Shown in pieces: positions 23,965 to 31,624 of a DNA stretch of 40,206 nucleotides. The DNA lies in NCBI GenBank assembly GCA_964487925.1, contig CAZASZ010000012.1, forward strand, positions 1 to 40,206, given 5' to 3'. A program made the position numbers and the translations under genes. The number at the start of each line of letters is the position of its first letter. Positions within the stretch are counted from its first letter, which is position 1. The DNA is from RI-283 sp964487925. Lineage in GTDB: Bacteria; Pseudomonadota; Gammaproteobacteria; SZUA-140. The notes below the pieces were generated by a model, which searched no databases, had not been told where the DNA came from, and worked only from the letters and a program-made list of their open reading frames with translations.

Positions 23965-24896
23965 CTGCTGCCGCCATGATTATCGATGTCAGGGGCCTCA
24001 GGGGCCGCCTGACGCTTGATGAGCCGATGGCCCGCCATAGCTCATGGCGCGCAGGTGGACCCGCTAAGCGTTTCTATATCCCATCCGATTTGCAGGACTT
24101 GGAGTCTTTCTTGGTTCGCTTGCCTGCTGGAGAACCCATTTTTTGGGTAGGCCTTGGCAGCAATATGCTAGTTCGGGATGGCGGCCTCGATGGCACGGCG
24201 ATCTGCACTCAGGGCGTGCTCGATTCGGTCTCGGTCGAGGCCGACGGCGTCATCCTCGCGGGCGCGGGGCTCTCAACAGCTCAACTGGCTCGATATTGTG
24301 CCCGTGAGGGGCTTTCCGGTTGCGAGTTCATGGCGGGTATCCCCGGCACCGTCGGCGGCGCGTTGGCAATGAATGCCGGGGCGCTCGGTAGTGAGACCTG
24401 GGATTTCGTGCGGGCGGTTCAGGTCATCAATCGCCGCGGTGAGGTGTGCTGGCGGGATGCCGACACCTATCATCCGACCTATCGTCATGTCCCCCGACCT
24501 GATGACGAATGGTTCACCGCTACCCGTCTGCGTTTTTCGGCAGCGAATCCCGAAACTGTCGCTGGTGCGATCCGTGAGTGCCTCAAACGCCGTGCCGACA
24601 GCCAACCGACCGGGCAATCGAGCTGTGGTTCCGTCTTCCGCAATCCCCCTGGCGATTTTGCCGGGCGCCTGATCGAGGTCGCTGGCCTCAAGGGCTATCG
24701 CGTGGGTGGGGCGTCGGTCTCGACGAAGCACGCCAATTTCATTGTCAACGATCAGGATGCGAGCGCCACCGATATCGAGACCTTGATCGGAAGCATCCAG
24801 GCCGTGGTTTGGGAGCGCTTCAAGGTTGATCTCATTCCCGAGGTCCAGATCGCGGGCGCCGCCCTGGTCCGCAATGCCGGAGGTGCGGGACGATGA
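23961..24896 (+). CDS. murB: UDP-N-acetylenolpyruvoylglucosamine reductase MurB
   Basis: The FAD- and NADPH-dependent enzyme that reduces enolpyruvyl-UDP-GlcNAc to UDP-MurNAc. FAD-binding segments are GLGSNMLVRDGGLDG and AGIPGTVGGALAMNAGA. The active-site serine is in SSCGSVFRNP and the catalytic glutamate in the closing IPEVQIAG. At 311 residues it is the shorter type II form, unlike the 342-residue type I of E. coli. Its place between murC and ddl is common outside the enterics. The GTG start at 23961 overlaps the murC stop; the in-frame ATG at 23976 is possible. Confidence 0.96.
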   Translation: MTAAAMIIDVRGLRGRLTLDEPMARHSSWRAGGPAKRFYIPSDLQDLESFLVRLPAGEPIFWVGLGSNMLVRDGGLDGTAICTQGVLDSVSVEADGVILAGAGLSTAQLARYCAREGLSGCEFMAGIPGTVGGALAMNAGALGSETWDFVRAVQVINRRGEVCWRDADTYHPTYRHVPRPDDEWFTATRLRFSAANPETVAGAIRECLKRRADSQPTGQSSCGSVFRNPPGDFAGRLIEVAGLKGYRVGGASVSTKHANFIVNDQDASATDIETLIGSIQAVVWERFKVDLIPEVQIAGAALVRNAGGAGR

Positions 24897-25843
24897 CCGG
24901 GAAGTCCATTACGGCGAGCAAGGGCTATGGGCGGGTCGCAGTTCTGATGGGCGGGAGTTCGGCCGAGCGAGCGATCTCGCTCGAGAGTGGCGAGGCCGTC
25001 TTGGCAGCCCTGATCCGGCACGGTATCGATGCGCACGCCGTGGACCCCAAGGACGGTCTTATTGAAAGGCTTTTCGGCAAGGGTTATGACCATGCCTTTC
25101 TCATGCTGCATGGTCGGGGTGGTGAGGACGGCACCATACAAGGGTTGCTTGAGTTGTTGAGAATCCCCTACACCGGGAGCGGCGTCCTGGCTTCGGCCTT
25201 GGCCATGGACAAGCTGCGCAGTAAGCAACTGTGGCGTGGATTGGGGCTCGCGACTCCGCCGTTCATGGTGTTGGGTTCGGAAGCAGACCTCGCGCCAACG
25301 GTGGAGTGTCTCGGCCTGCCGCTCATGATCAAACCGGCCCGCGAAGGGTCGAGCATCGGCATGACGCGCGTAGAGAACGCGACCGATATGGCGGCCGCTT
25401 GGAAGCTGGCTCGCGATTGCGACGACGATGTCATTGCCGAGCGATGGGTCACTGGTCGGGAGTATACGGTTGCGATCCTCAATGGGCGGGTCCTTCCCGA
25501 GATCCTGATTGAGACCCCGCATGGCTTCTATGACTATGACGCCAAATATGCCGCCGAAGATACGCGCTTCACGTGTCCGTCCGGACTGGATCAGCCTACG
25601 CAGGAGGCGATGCAGGACTTGGCGTTGAATGCTTTCGAGGCTCTGGGGTGCCGTGGTTGGGGGCGGGTCGATCTGATTCGTGATAAAGACGGACGCTTCT
25701 GGTTGATTGAGATCAACACCATTCCCGGCATGACAGATCATAGCCTCGTACCTATGGCGGCGCGGGTTGCCGGCATGAGTTTCGACGATCTCGCCCTGGC
25801 CATCCTTGACGATGCCGGGCTGGAGGTGCGTCTTGACGCGTAA
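24893..25843 (+). CDS. ddl: D-alanine--D-alanine ligase
   Basis: An ATP-grasp enzyme that makes D-Ala-D-Ala for MurF. It has 316 residues. It shows VLMGGSSAERAISLESG with the conserved catalytic Glu and Ser region, LHGRGGEDGTIQGLLELL, PYTGSGVLASALAMDK, the ATP-binding KPAREGSSIGMTRV, and the metal-binding LIEINTIPGMTDHSLVPMAA. PYTGSGV with tyrosine is the D-Ala-D-Ala rather than D-Ala-D-Lac form, so vancomycin-type substitution is not expected. The ATG at 24893 overlaps the murB stop. Confidence 0.97.
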   Translation: MTGKSITASKGYGRVAVLMGGSSAERAISLESGEAVLAALIRHGIDAHAVDPKDGLIERLFGKGYDHAFLMLHGRGGEDGTIQGLLELLRIPYTGSGVLASALAMDKLRSKQLWRGLGLATPPFMVLGSEADLAPTVECLGLPLMIKPAREGSSIGMTRVENATDMAAAWKLARDCDDDVIAERWVTGREYTVAILNGRVLPEILIETPHGFYDYDAKYAAEDTRFTCPSGLDQPTQEAMQDLALNAFEALGCRGWGRVDLIRDKDGRFWLIEINTIPGMTDHSLVPMAARVAGMSFDDLALAILDDAGLEVRLDA

Positions 25844-26588
25844 ATGGAGCTTCTCGCGCCTTACACCTCCGGGCCGAGGCTGGTTCCTTGCGCTTGGTCT
25901 GATAGTCGTGGCTGGTGGCGCCGGGGCTTGGTTCGGGTCGCATCCGTTGAGCGCGGGGATCAGCGCGGATATGGCGGGCTACTTCCCCCTCCGGAACCTG
26001 CGCGTCGAGGGACCTTTCGAACATGTCTCGGCGAGGCAGGTCCGGCACGTGGTGATTCCTTTTGCGGGGACAGGCTTCTTCGGCGTTGACTTGGTTGGGG
26101 TTCAGTCGGCGTTGACGGCTATGCCCTGGGTTCGAGAGGTTCGTCTGCGCCGCCAATGGCCGGATATCTTGATGGTGCATGTCGAAGAACAGCACGTAAT
26201 CGCTAACTGGCGAGGCAAGGGTTTGATCAACGCGCAAGGTCGTCTGTTTTTTCCGGCAGATAGCGGGGCGACTGCGGCGTGGCCGATCGTGGATATAGCG
26301 GCCAAGGACGGGGGTGTTGACGTTGAGGCCTTCCTACAGCTGACTCGATTCGTCGACCAGTCGGGGTTTCAAGTCCGCACCTTCACTCAGGACTCGCGCG
26401 GCGCCGTGTTGTTGACACTGGATAACGGAGTGGAGTTGCGACTTGGGCATCAACAGCAGATGCAGCGTCTGCAGCGTTTTTTTGGGTTTCTTCCCACGAT
26501 AGATGATGCGGGTCGGATTGCATCGGTGGACTTGCGATACAGCAATGGGTTTGCGGTGCGCAGACGACATGGGGTGGTACATGGTTAA
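25833..26588 (+). CDS. ftsQ: Cell division protein FtsQ
   Basis: A bitopic divisome protein linking early and late division proteins through FtsB and FtsL. It has 251 residues: a short basic N-terminus, a membrane helix at about 14-34 (GWFLALGLIVVAGGAGAWF), a POTRA domain (FPLRNLRVEGPFEHVSARQV) and the FtsQ domain (MPWVREVRLRRQWPDILMVHVEE, at 26119-26187). The TTG at 25833 was chosen because a near-perfect GGAGGTG lies at 25822-25828, six bases before it. This start overlaps the ddl stop by 11 bases. An ATG at 25812 in the same frame lacks such a site. Confidence 0.94.
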   Translation: MTRKWSFSRLTPPGRGWFLALGLIVVAGGAGAWFGSHPLSAGISADMAGYFPLRNLRVEGPFEHVSARQVRHVVIPFAGTGFFGVDLVGVQSALTAMPWVREVRLRRQWPDILMVHVEEQHVIANWRGKGLINAQGRLFFPADSGATAAWPIVDIAAKDGGVDVEAFLQLTRFVDQSGFQVRTFTQDSRGAVLLTLDNGVELRLGHQQQMQRLQRFFGFLPTIDDAGRIASVDLRYSNGFAVRRRHGVVHG

Positions 26589-26605
26589 CGTTTTTAGGGG
26601 GCGTG

Positions 26606-27838
26606 ATGTCCAGGAAAGATGAAAAAGAACTCGTTGTCGGACTGGACATCGGCACATCAAAGGTCGTGGCGATCGTTTGTGAGATCTCGGAACAAGATGA
26701 GGTCGAGATTATCGGTCTCGGTTCGCATCCCTCGCGAGGTCTGAAGAAGGGGGTCGTCGTCAATATAGAATCGACCGTGCAGTCCATACAGCGAGCCGTC
26801 GAGGAGGCCGAGCTCATGGCCGGCTGCGAGATCCACTCGGTGTATGCGGGGATTGCGGGTAGTCATATTCGAAGCCTGAACTCGCACGGCAATATTGCGA
26901 TTCGGGATGGGGAGATCACGGCGGCAGATGTCGAGCGCGTGATCGATTCCGCCAGCGCGGTCGCGATCCCGGCGGATCAGAAAATCATTCACGTCCTGCC
27001 TCAGGAGTTCATCGTCGACAACCAGGACGGCATCATGGAGCCCATCGGAATGTCGGGCGTCCGGCTCGAGGCCAAGGTGCATATGGTGACAGGGGCGGTT
27101 AGCGCCGCCCAGAACATTATTAAGTGTGTGCGTCGCTGTGGTCTCGATGTGGACGACATCATTCTCGAGCAATTGGCCTCCAGTTATTCGGTCTTGACCG
27201 ACGACGAAAAGGGTTTGGGTGTCTGCCTGGTCGACATCGGCGGGGGCACGACCGATATCGCCGTGTTTGCCGATGGCGCCATCAAGCATACGGCCGTCAT
27301 TCCGATCGCAGGTGATCAGGTCACGAACGACATTGCGGTCGCGCTGCGGACGCCTACGCAGAACGCCGAGGAGATCAAGATTGGCTACGGTTGCGCCCTA
27401 ACGCAACTGGCCAATCCGGAAGAGACCATCGAAGTTGCCAGCGTAGGCGATCGTAGCGCGCGGTGCCTCAAGCGGCAGACTTTGGCCGAGGTTATCGAGC
27501 CGCGTTACGAGGAGCTATTTACGCTGATCCAGGCCGAGTTGCGGCGTAGCGGTTTTGAAGATCTGATTGCCTCGGGTGTGGTTCTGACCGGGGGCAGTTC
27601 CAAGATACGTGGCGTGATCGAACTCGCCGAAGAGGTGTTTCATATGCCGGTGCGGCTTGGTACGCCGCATCATATTCGCGGTCTGACAGAGGTCGTGAGC
27701 AGTCCAATTCATGCCACCGGTGTGGGTCTGTTGATTTATGGATATCGGCAACGCAGTAAACGGTTATATGGCAGGGGCATGGGCGAAGGCCGAGGTATTT
27801 GGGTGCGAATGAAGAGTTGGTTTCAGGGCAATTTTTAG
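26606..27838 (+). CDS. ftsA: Cell division protein FtsA
   Basis: The actin-like ATPase that tethers FtsZ to the membrane. The 410 residues begin LVVGLDIGTSKVVAIVCE (phosphate 1). The SHS2-type 1C domain contains AEELMAGCEIHSVYAGIAGSHI. Further features are LVDIGGGTTDIAVF (phosphate 2), VLTGGSSKIRGV (adenosine) and a C-terminal amphipathic helix, GIWVRMKSWFQGNF, as membrane anchor. ATG 26606 follows AGGGGG at 26596-26601. It starts 17 bases after ftsQ and precedes ftsZ. Confidence 0.97.
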   Translation: MSRKDEKELVVGLDIGTSKVVAIVCEISEQDEVEIIGLGSHPSRGLKKGVVVNIESTVQSIQRAVEEAELMAGCEIHSVYAGIAGSHIRSLNSHGNIAIRDGEITAADVERVIDSASAVAIPADQKIIHVLPQEFIVDNQDGIMEPIGMSGVRLEAKVHMVTGAVSAAQNIIKCVRRCGLDVDDIILEQLASSYSVLTDDEKGLGVCLVDIGGGTTDIAVFADGAIKHTAVIPIAGDQVTNDIAVALRTPTQNAEEIKIGYGCALTQLANPEETIEVASVGDRSARCLKRQTLAEVIEPRYEELFTLIQAELRRSGFEDLIASGVVLTGGSSKIRGVIELAEEVFHMPVRLGTPHHIRGLTEVVSSPIHATGVGLLIYGYRQRSKRLYGRGMGEGRGIWVRMKSWFQGNF

Positions 27839-27841
27839 CCC

Positions 27842-27869
27842 TTGAGACATGGTTTCGGTAATCGATAAA
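27842..27869 (+). promoter_or_regulatory. Possible ftsZ promoter
   Basis: TTGAGA (27842-27847, 5/6 to consensus) and GATAAA (27864-27869, 4/6) are 16 bases apart in the 60-base ftsA-ftsZ spacer. Additional promoters near ftsZ are common in dcw clusters. This one is a pattern match only. Confidence 0.35.
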
Positions 27870-27898
27870 CACATATTCAATTTAAGAGGAGAATGACG

Positions 27899-29053
27899 AT
27901 GTTCGAACTGATGGATTCAATGAGTGATCAAAACGCGGTGATCAAGGTCATTGGCGTCGGCGGTGGCGGTGGCAACGCCGTCAAGCACATGGTGTCGGCG
28001 GCCATTGATGGTGTCGACTTCATCTGCGCAAATACCGATGCGCAAGCCTTGAACGCGGCCGGGGGCTGCTTGACGCTGCAGTTGGGTTCCAATATCACCA
28101 AGGGTTTGGGCGCCGGCGCCAACCCCTCGGTCGGTAGGGATGCGGCCTTAGAGGCCCGCGAGCGTATTGCTGAGGTATTGCAGGGCGCCGATATGGTCTT
28201 CATCACGGCCGGCATGGGTGGCGGCACGGGCACCGGTGGTGCGCCAGTCATAGCCGAGATCGCGAAAGAGATGGGTATCCTGACAGTAGCCGTCGTGACC
28301 CGACCTTTTCCATTCGAGAAGCGTGGCAAGGCCGCTGATGAAGGCATCAACGAGTTGCGTAAGTACGTCGATTCGCTGATCACGATCCCGAACGAAAAGC
28401 TCTTGGCCGTACTGGGTAAGGGTACGACGCTGCTAGATGCCTTCAAGGCCGCCAACGATGTGCTGTTGGGTGCGGTTCAGGGCATCGCGGAGTTGATTAC
28501 GCGGCCGGGCCTGATAAACGTCGATTTTGCCGATGTGCGCACAGTGATGTCAGAGATGGGTATGGCCATGATGGGGTCCGGGTGTATGCGGGGCGAGAAC
28601 CGCGCCCGTGCCGCTGCTGAGATGGCGATCGCGAGTCCCTTGCTCGAAGATGTGAACCTTTCCGGGGCAAAAGGCGTCCTGGTTAATGTCACAGCGGGTA
28701 TGGATATGACCATCGACGAGTTCGAAGAGGTCGGTGACATCATTAAGAGTTTCGCATCCGATGATGCCATGGTTGTCGTTGGCACCGTCATCGATATGGA
28801 AATGTCCGAGGATCTCCGGGTCACGGTTGTGGCTACGGGTCTGGGCGGCGCCGAGCCGGTCGCGGTGGAGAGTTTGCCCGAGCCTGCGATTACGGTAGTT
28901 CCGAAGACGGCCGTTGGCGACGGTGTGAGTTACGAAGGCCTGGATAAGCCGACCTTCATTCGCAATGAACCCAAGCATACTTATGGTGGGCTAGGTACGG
29001 GTGGCGATCTGGATTACGATATTCCTGCCTTCTTGCGTAAACAGGCCGACTGA
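27899..29053 (+). CDS. ftsZ: Cell division GTPase FtsZ
   Basis: The tubulin homologue that forms the Z ring. It has 384 residues from ATG 27899, which is seven bases after AGGAG and matches the family start MFE; ATG 27893 is too close to that site. Features are IKVIGVGGGGGNAV, the tubulin signature GGGTGTG at about 107-113, the T7 loop NVDFADVRTVMSEMG, a linker of about 60 residues and the C-terminal peptide YDIPAFLRKQAD that binds FtsA and ZipA. A small difference is SGCMRGENRA where E. coli has SGVASGEDRA. If the upstream MipZ-like protein works as in Caulobacter, this is its target. Confidence 0.98.
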   Translation: MFELMDSMSDQNAVIKVIGVGGGGGNAVKHMVSAAIDGVDFICANTDAQALNAAGGCLTLQLGSNITKGLGAGANPSVGRDAALEARERIAEVLQGADMVFITAGMGGGTGTGGAPVIAEIAKEMGILTVAVVTRPFPFEKRGKAADEGINELRKYVDSLITIPNEKLLAVLGKGTTLLDAFKAANDVLLGAVQGIAELITRPGLINVDFADVRTVMSEMGMAMMGSGCMRGENRARAAAEMAIASPLLEDVNLSGAKGVLVNVTAGMDMTIDEFEEVGDIIKSFASDDAMVVVGTVIDMEMSEDLRVTVVATGLGGAEPVAVESLPEPAITVVPKTAVGDGVSYEGLDKPTFIRNEPKHTYGGLGTGGDLDYDIPAFLRKQAD

Positions 29054-29099
29054 GCCCAGGTAGCGATGGGTTACCTAGGCACTCGGTAGGGGCTATGCT
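29054..29099 (+). promoter_or_regulatory. Hairpin and possible promoter before lpxC
   Basis: GCCcAGGTA and TACCTaGGC form a hairpin (29054-29080) with one mismatch just after the ftsZ stop. TTACCT (29071-29076) and TATGCT (29094-29099) lie 17 bases apart and could be a weak promoter for lpxC. The two readings overlap and neither is strong. Confidence 0.3.
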
Positions 29100-29152
29100 A
29101 ATATGCGCCCCTGTTTCGGGCTGATGGCCCTGAGAGTATTGAGGTATAAGAC

Positions 29153-30067
29153 ATGATGATCAAGCAGCGGACATTGAAGAACATCATCCGTGCGACGGGT
29201 GTCGGGCTGCATTCCGGTGAAAAGACGGTCATGACCTTGAGGCCTGCGGCCCCCAATACAGGGATCGTATTTCGCCGAGTCGATATTCCGTCTCCGGTCG
29301 AGATTCGCGCCAAGGAAGAAAACGTCGTTGACACTCAGCTCTCGACTACCCTAGGTTGTGGCGAGGTGCGCGTGGCGACGGTCGAGCACCTGTTGTCGGC
29401 TATGGCCGGCCTCGGGATTGACAACGCCTATATCGATCTGAGCGCGCCCGAGGTCCCGATCATGGACGGCAGTGCCGGCCCATTCGTGTTTTTGTTGCAA
29501 TCGGCTGGCATTGAAGAGCAGATGGCGCCCAAGCACTTCGTGCGCATCAAGCAACCGGTGCGGGTCGAGGAGGGTGACAAGTGGGCACAATTCGAACCCT
29601 TCGAAGGCTTCAAGATATCCTTCTCCATCAATTTCGATCACCCCGCGTTCGTGGACAGGAGCCATGCGGCACAGATCGATTTTTCAACGACATCCTTCGT
29701 CAAGGAGATCAGTCGGGCGCGGACCTTCGGGTTCATGCGCGACCTCGAACAGCTTCGGGAGCGCAACCTGATCCTGGGTGGTAGCCTCAGCAACGCCGTT
29801 GTGGTCGATGATTATCGGGTGCTCAACGAGGATGGCTTGCGCTACGAAGACGAGTTCGTCAAGCATAAGGTCCTTGACGCCATAGGCGACCTATATCTAT
29901 TGGGACACAGCCTGATTGGCGCTTTTACCGGGCACAAGTCCGGGCACCGCCTGAATAATCACCTGTTGCGCGCCTTGATGGCGGATCAGGCGGCCTGGGA
30001 ACTGGTCACCTTCGAGGACGGCAATCCCGCGCCCATCTCATTTATGAAACCCGTTTCAGTCTTCTGA
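29153..30067 (+). CDS. lpxC: UDP-3-O-acyl-GlcNAc deacetylase LpxC
   Basis: The zinc enzyme of the committed step of lipid A synthesis, removing the N-acetyl group from UDP-3-O-acyl-GlcNAc. It has 304 residues (305 in E. coli). It shows IIRATGVGLHSGEK, VEHLLSAMAGLGIDNAYID with the zinc histidine, PIMDGSAGPF, ARTFGFMRDLEQLRERNLI, and the active-site KHKVLDAIGDLYLLGH with zinc His and Asp. GAGG at 29141-29144 favours ATG 29153; ATG 29156 would match the E. coli MIKQRTLK start. The end of the gene overlaps the convergent dciA gene by 12 bases. Confidence 0.98.
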   Translation: MMIKQRTLKNIIRATGVGLHSGEKTVMTLRPAAPNTGIVFRRVDIPSPVEIRAKEENVVDTQLSTTLGCGEVRVATVEHLLSAMAGLGIDNAYIDLSAPEVPIMDGSAGPFVFLLQSAGIEEQMAPKHFVRIKQPVRVEEGDKWAQFEPFEGFKISFSINFDHPAFVDRSHAAQIDFSTTSFVKEISRARTFGFMRDLEQLRERNLILGGSLSNAVVVDDYRVLNEDGLRYEDEFVKHKVLDAIGDLYLLGHSLIGAFTGHKSGHRLNNHLLRALMADQAAWELVTFEDGNPAPISFMKPVSVF

Positions 30068-30547
30068 CGAAGACCGGATAGGGGGAGCGCTTTCGATCGC
30101 GGCCGCAATGCTCTCGAGCGAGCGTTGGATGCGCGGATCTTGGGTGCCATGTCGCGCGAAGTCGCGTAAAAACCGTACACATTCCGGGCCGACCCTTGGC
30201 CGTTGTGTACCCGGAACTGGCCGCTCGTCGGCCGTGAGGCCGTAGGCTGGGATCGGGGGCCTGGTCTTGATCTGGAGCTCGCGGAGTTCCTGGAGTCCGG
30301 CCTCTTGACGCAGGCTTGAGAGAATGGCGGCCTGTTGAAAGTGCAGGCGTGTTCTCCATACGGCAGAGTTGGCGTGGAGTGCTAGCGTGCCGTTGGTGTA
30401 GTTGGCCACTTTGATGTGGCCCTTGAGTGGAGGGGGCAGAATCGACCGCAGGAGGCTGTCGATCTTCTTTATCTGAGCGCAATGCGCCGTCAGCTCGGAC
30501 AGTTTTCCGCCTTTTCGTTTCAGGTGTCGATTGACATTGACTAACAT
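30056..30547 (-). CDS. dciA: DUF721/DciA family protein
   Basis: A 163-residue protein of the DUF721 family, whose members include DciA, the protein that helps load or operate DnaB helicase in bacteria lacking DnaC. The core is KKIDSLLRSILPPPLKGHIK followed by VANYTNGTLALHANSAVWRTRL and an LQELRELQIKTRPP strand. The C-terminal part is basic and probably disordered. The ATG at 30547 is the last start before the conserved region; upstream in-frame starts extend into the M23 promoter region and look non-coding. In Pseudomonas too a leftward DUF721 gene lies between lpxC and an M23 gene. It ends inside lpxC. Confidence 0.85.
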   Translation of the reverse strand: MLVNVNRHLKRKGGKLSELTAHCAQIKKIDSLLRSILPPPLKGHIKVANYTNGTLALHANSAVWRTRLHFQQAAILSSLRQEAGLQELRELQIKTRPPIPAYGLTADERPVPGTQRPRVGPECVRFLRDFARHGTQDPRIQRSLESIAAAIESAPPIRSSSED

Positions 30548-30674
30548 GGGTGGCTGACCGTTTCCTGCCTCGCGTTTAGAATCTATCTCAAAACTACTAA
30601 TCGTCGGACCCATGCCCGGTCGGCCTGTCCAGGCAGATGAAAGCATAACAGTATTACTAATTGTTGCGAAATAA

Positions 30675-31598
30675 ATGAAGCTGGTCATATATAAATTGGC
30701 GGATGGCCGTAAAGCGCGTCTGCGAATCAGAGGAGGCGCTGTTGTGGCGCTTTTTGGGATCATGCTCGCGGTCACCGCCACGACCTCCTGGTTTGTGTTC
30801 AAGTATGGGCAGGAGACCCGTCGTCCGTATTCCGAGGAATGGCGGCAGGAGCTGGCTCATTATCGTGACCAGCTTGGGCTGTCCGAGGACAAGGCTCGGA
30901 CCAAACTCAATGCGCTGGCATCAAGGCTGGGGCAATTGCAGGCACAGGTGATACGTCTGAATGCACTTGGGGGCCGCCTAGTCACGGACGCGGGTCTTGA
31001 GCAAGGCGAATTCGATTTTTCGCAACCGCCCGGTGTCGGTGGCCCGAGCCCTGCGATCGTGGACAACAGTCAGATTAGCGAGATCGATTTCGTTGCCGAT
31101 ATGGAGCAGTTGTCCAAGGCCTTGCAGACGCGAGAGACTCAATTGACGGTGCTCGAGTCACTCTATTTGAATCGAGCATTGGATCAGGATGCCTCGCCGA
31201 CGGGTCGTCCAGTTCGGCAAGGCTGGATCTCGTCTTACTTTGGTAAACGGGTCGACCCGTTTACGGGGCGCGAGGCCTTTCATGAGGGACTGGATCTCGC
31301 GGGAAAAATGGGTTCGGACGTGTTGGCAATCGCCGATGGGGTTGTGACCTGGTCGGGCTGGCGCTACGGTTACGGCCGGATGGTGGAGGTCAAGCATGGC
31401 AATGGTTATGTCACACGATATGGGCATAATCAGCGTAATCTCGTCCAGGCAGGGGATGTGGTTCGCCGTGGTCAGACGCTGGCGCTCATGGGGTCATCCG
31501 GGCGCTCCACGGGACCGCATGTCCACCTGGAGGTTTTGAAAAATGATCATCATATCAATCCGTTGCAGTACGTCTTGCGTCGACGGCACAATGAATAA
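30675..31598 (+). CDS. Membrane-anchored M23 (LytM) peptidase
   Basis: A 307-residue protein. One membrane helix lies at about 24-44 (VALFGIMLAVTATTSWFVF). A coiled coil follows (LGLSEDKARTKLNALASRL, then METQL-type heptads), then a C-terminal M23 domain from about 175. The zinc and catalytic residues are intact: HEGLD gives His203 and Asp207, and HVH gives His282 and His284. The domain includes AHP-type turns such as GSSGRSTGPHVH. It is therefore probably an active peptidoglycan endopeptidase facing the periplasm. It lies in the lpxC-secA interval, where enterics have secM. There is no clear ribosome binding site before ATG 30675. SecA follows after 26 bases. Confidence 0.93.
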   Translation: MKLVIYKLADGRKARLRIRGGAVVALFGIMLAVTATTSWFVFKYGQETRRPYSEEWRQELAHYRDQLGLSEDKARTKLNALASRLGQLQAQVIRLNALGGRLVTDAGLEQGEFDFSQPPGVGGPSPAIVDNSQISEIDFVADMEQLSKALQTRETQLTVLESLYLNRALDQDASPTGRPVRQGWISSYFGKRVDPFTGREAFHEGLDLAGKMGSDVLAIADGVVTWSGWRYGYGRMVEVKHGNGYVTRYGHNQRNLVQAGDVVRRGQTLALMGSSGRSTGPHVHLEVLKNDHHINPLQYVLRRRHNE

Positions 31599-31624
31599 AC
31601 TCAATCAAGCGGGACCTTTGAACT

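Noticed and set aside
30548..30802. N-terminal extension of dciA to codon 30802
   Set aside because: It would overlap the start of the divergent M23 gene and shows no similarity to the family; ATG 30547 gives the usual size.
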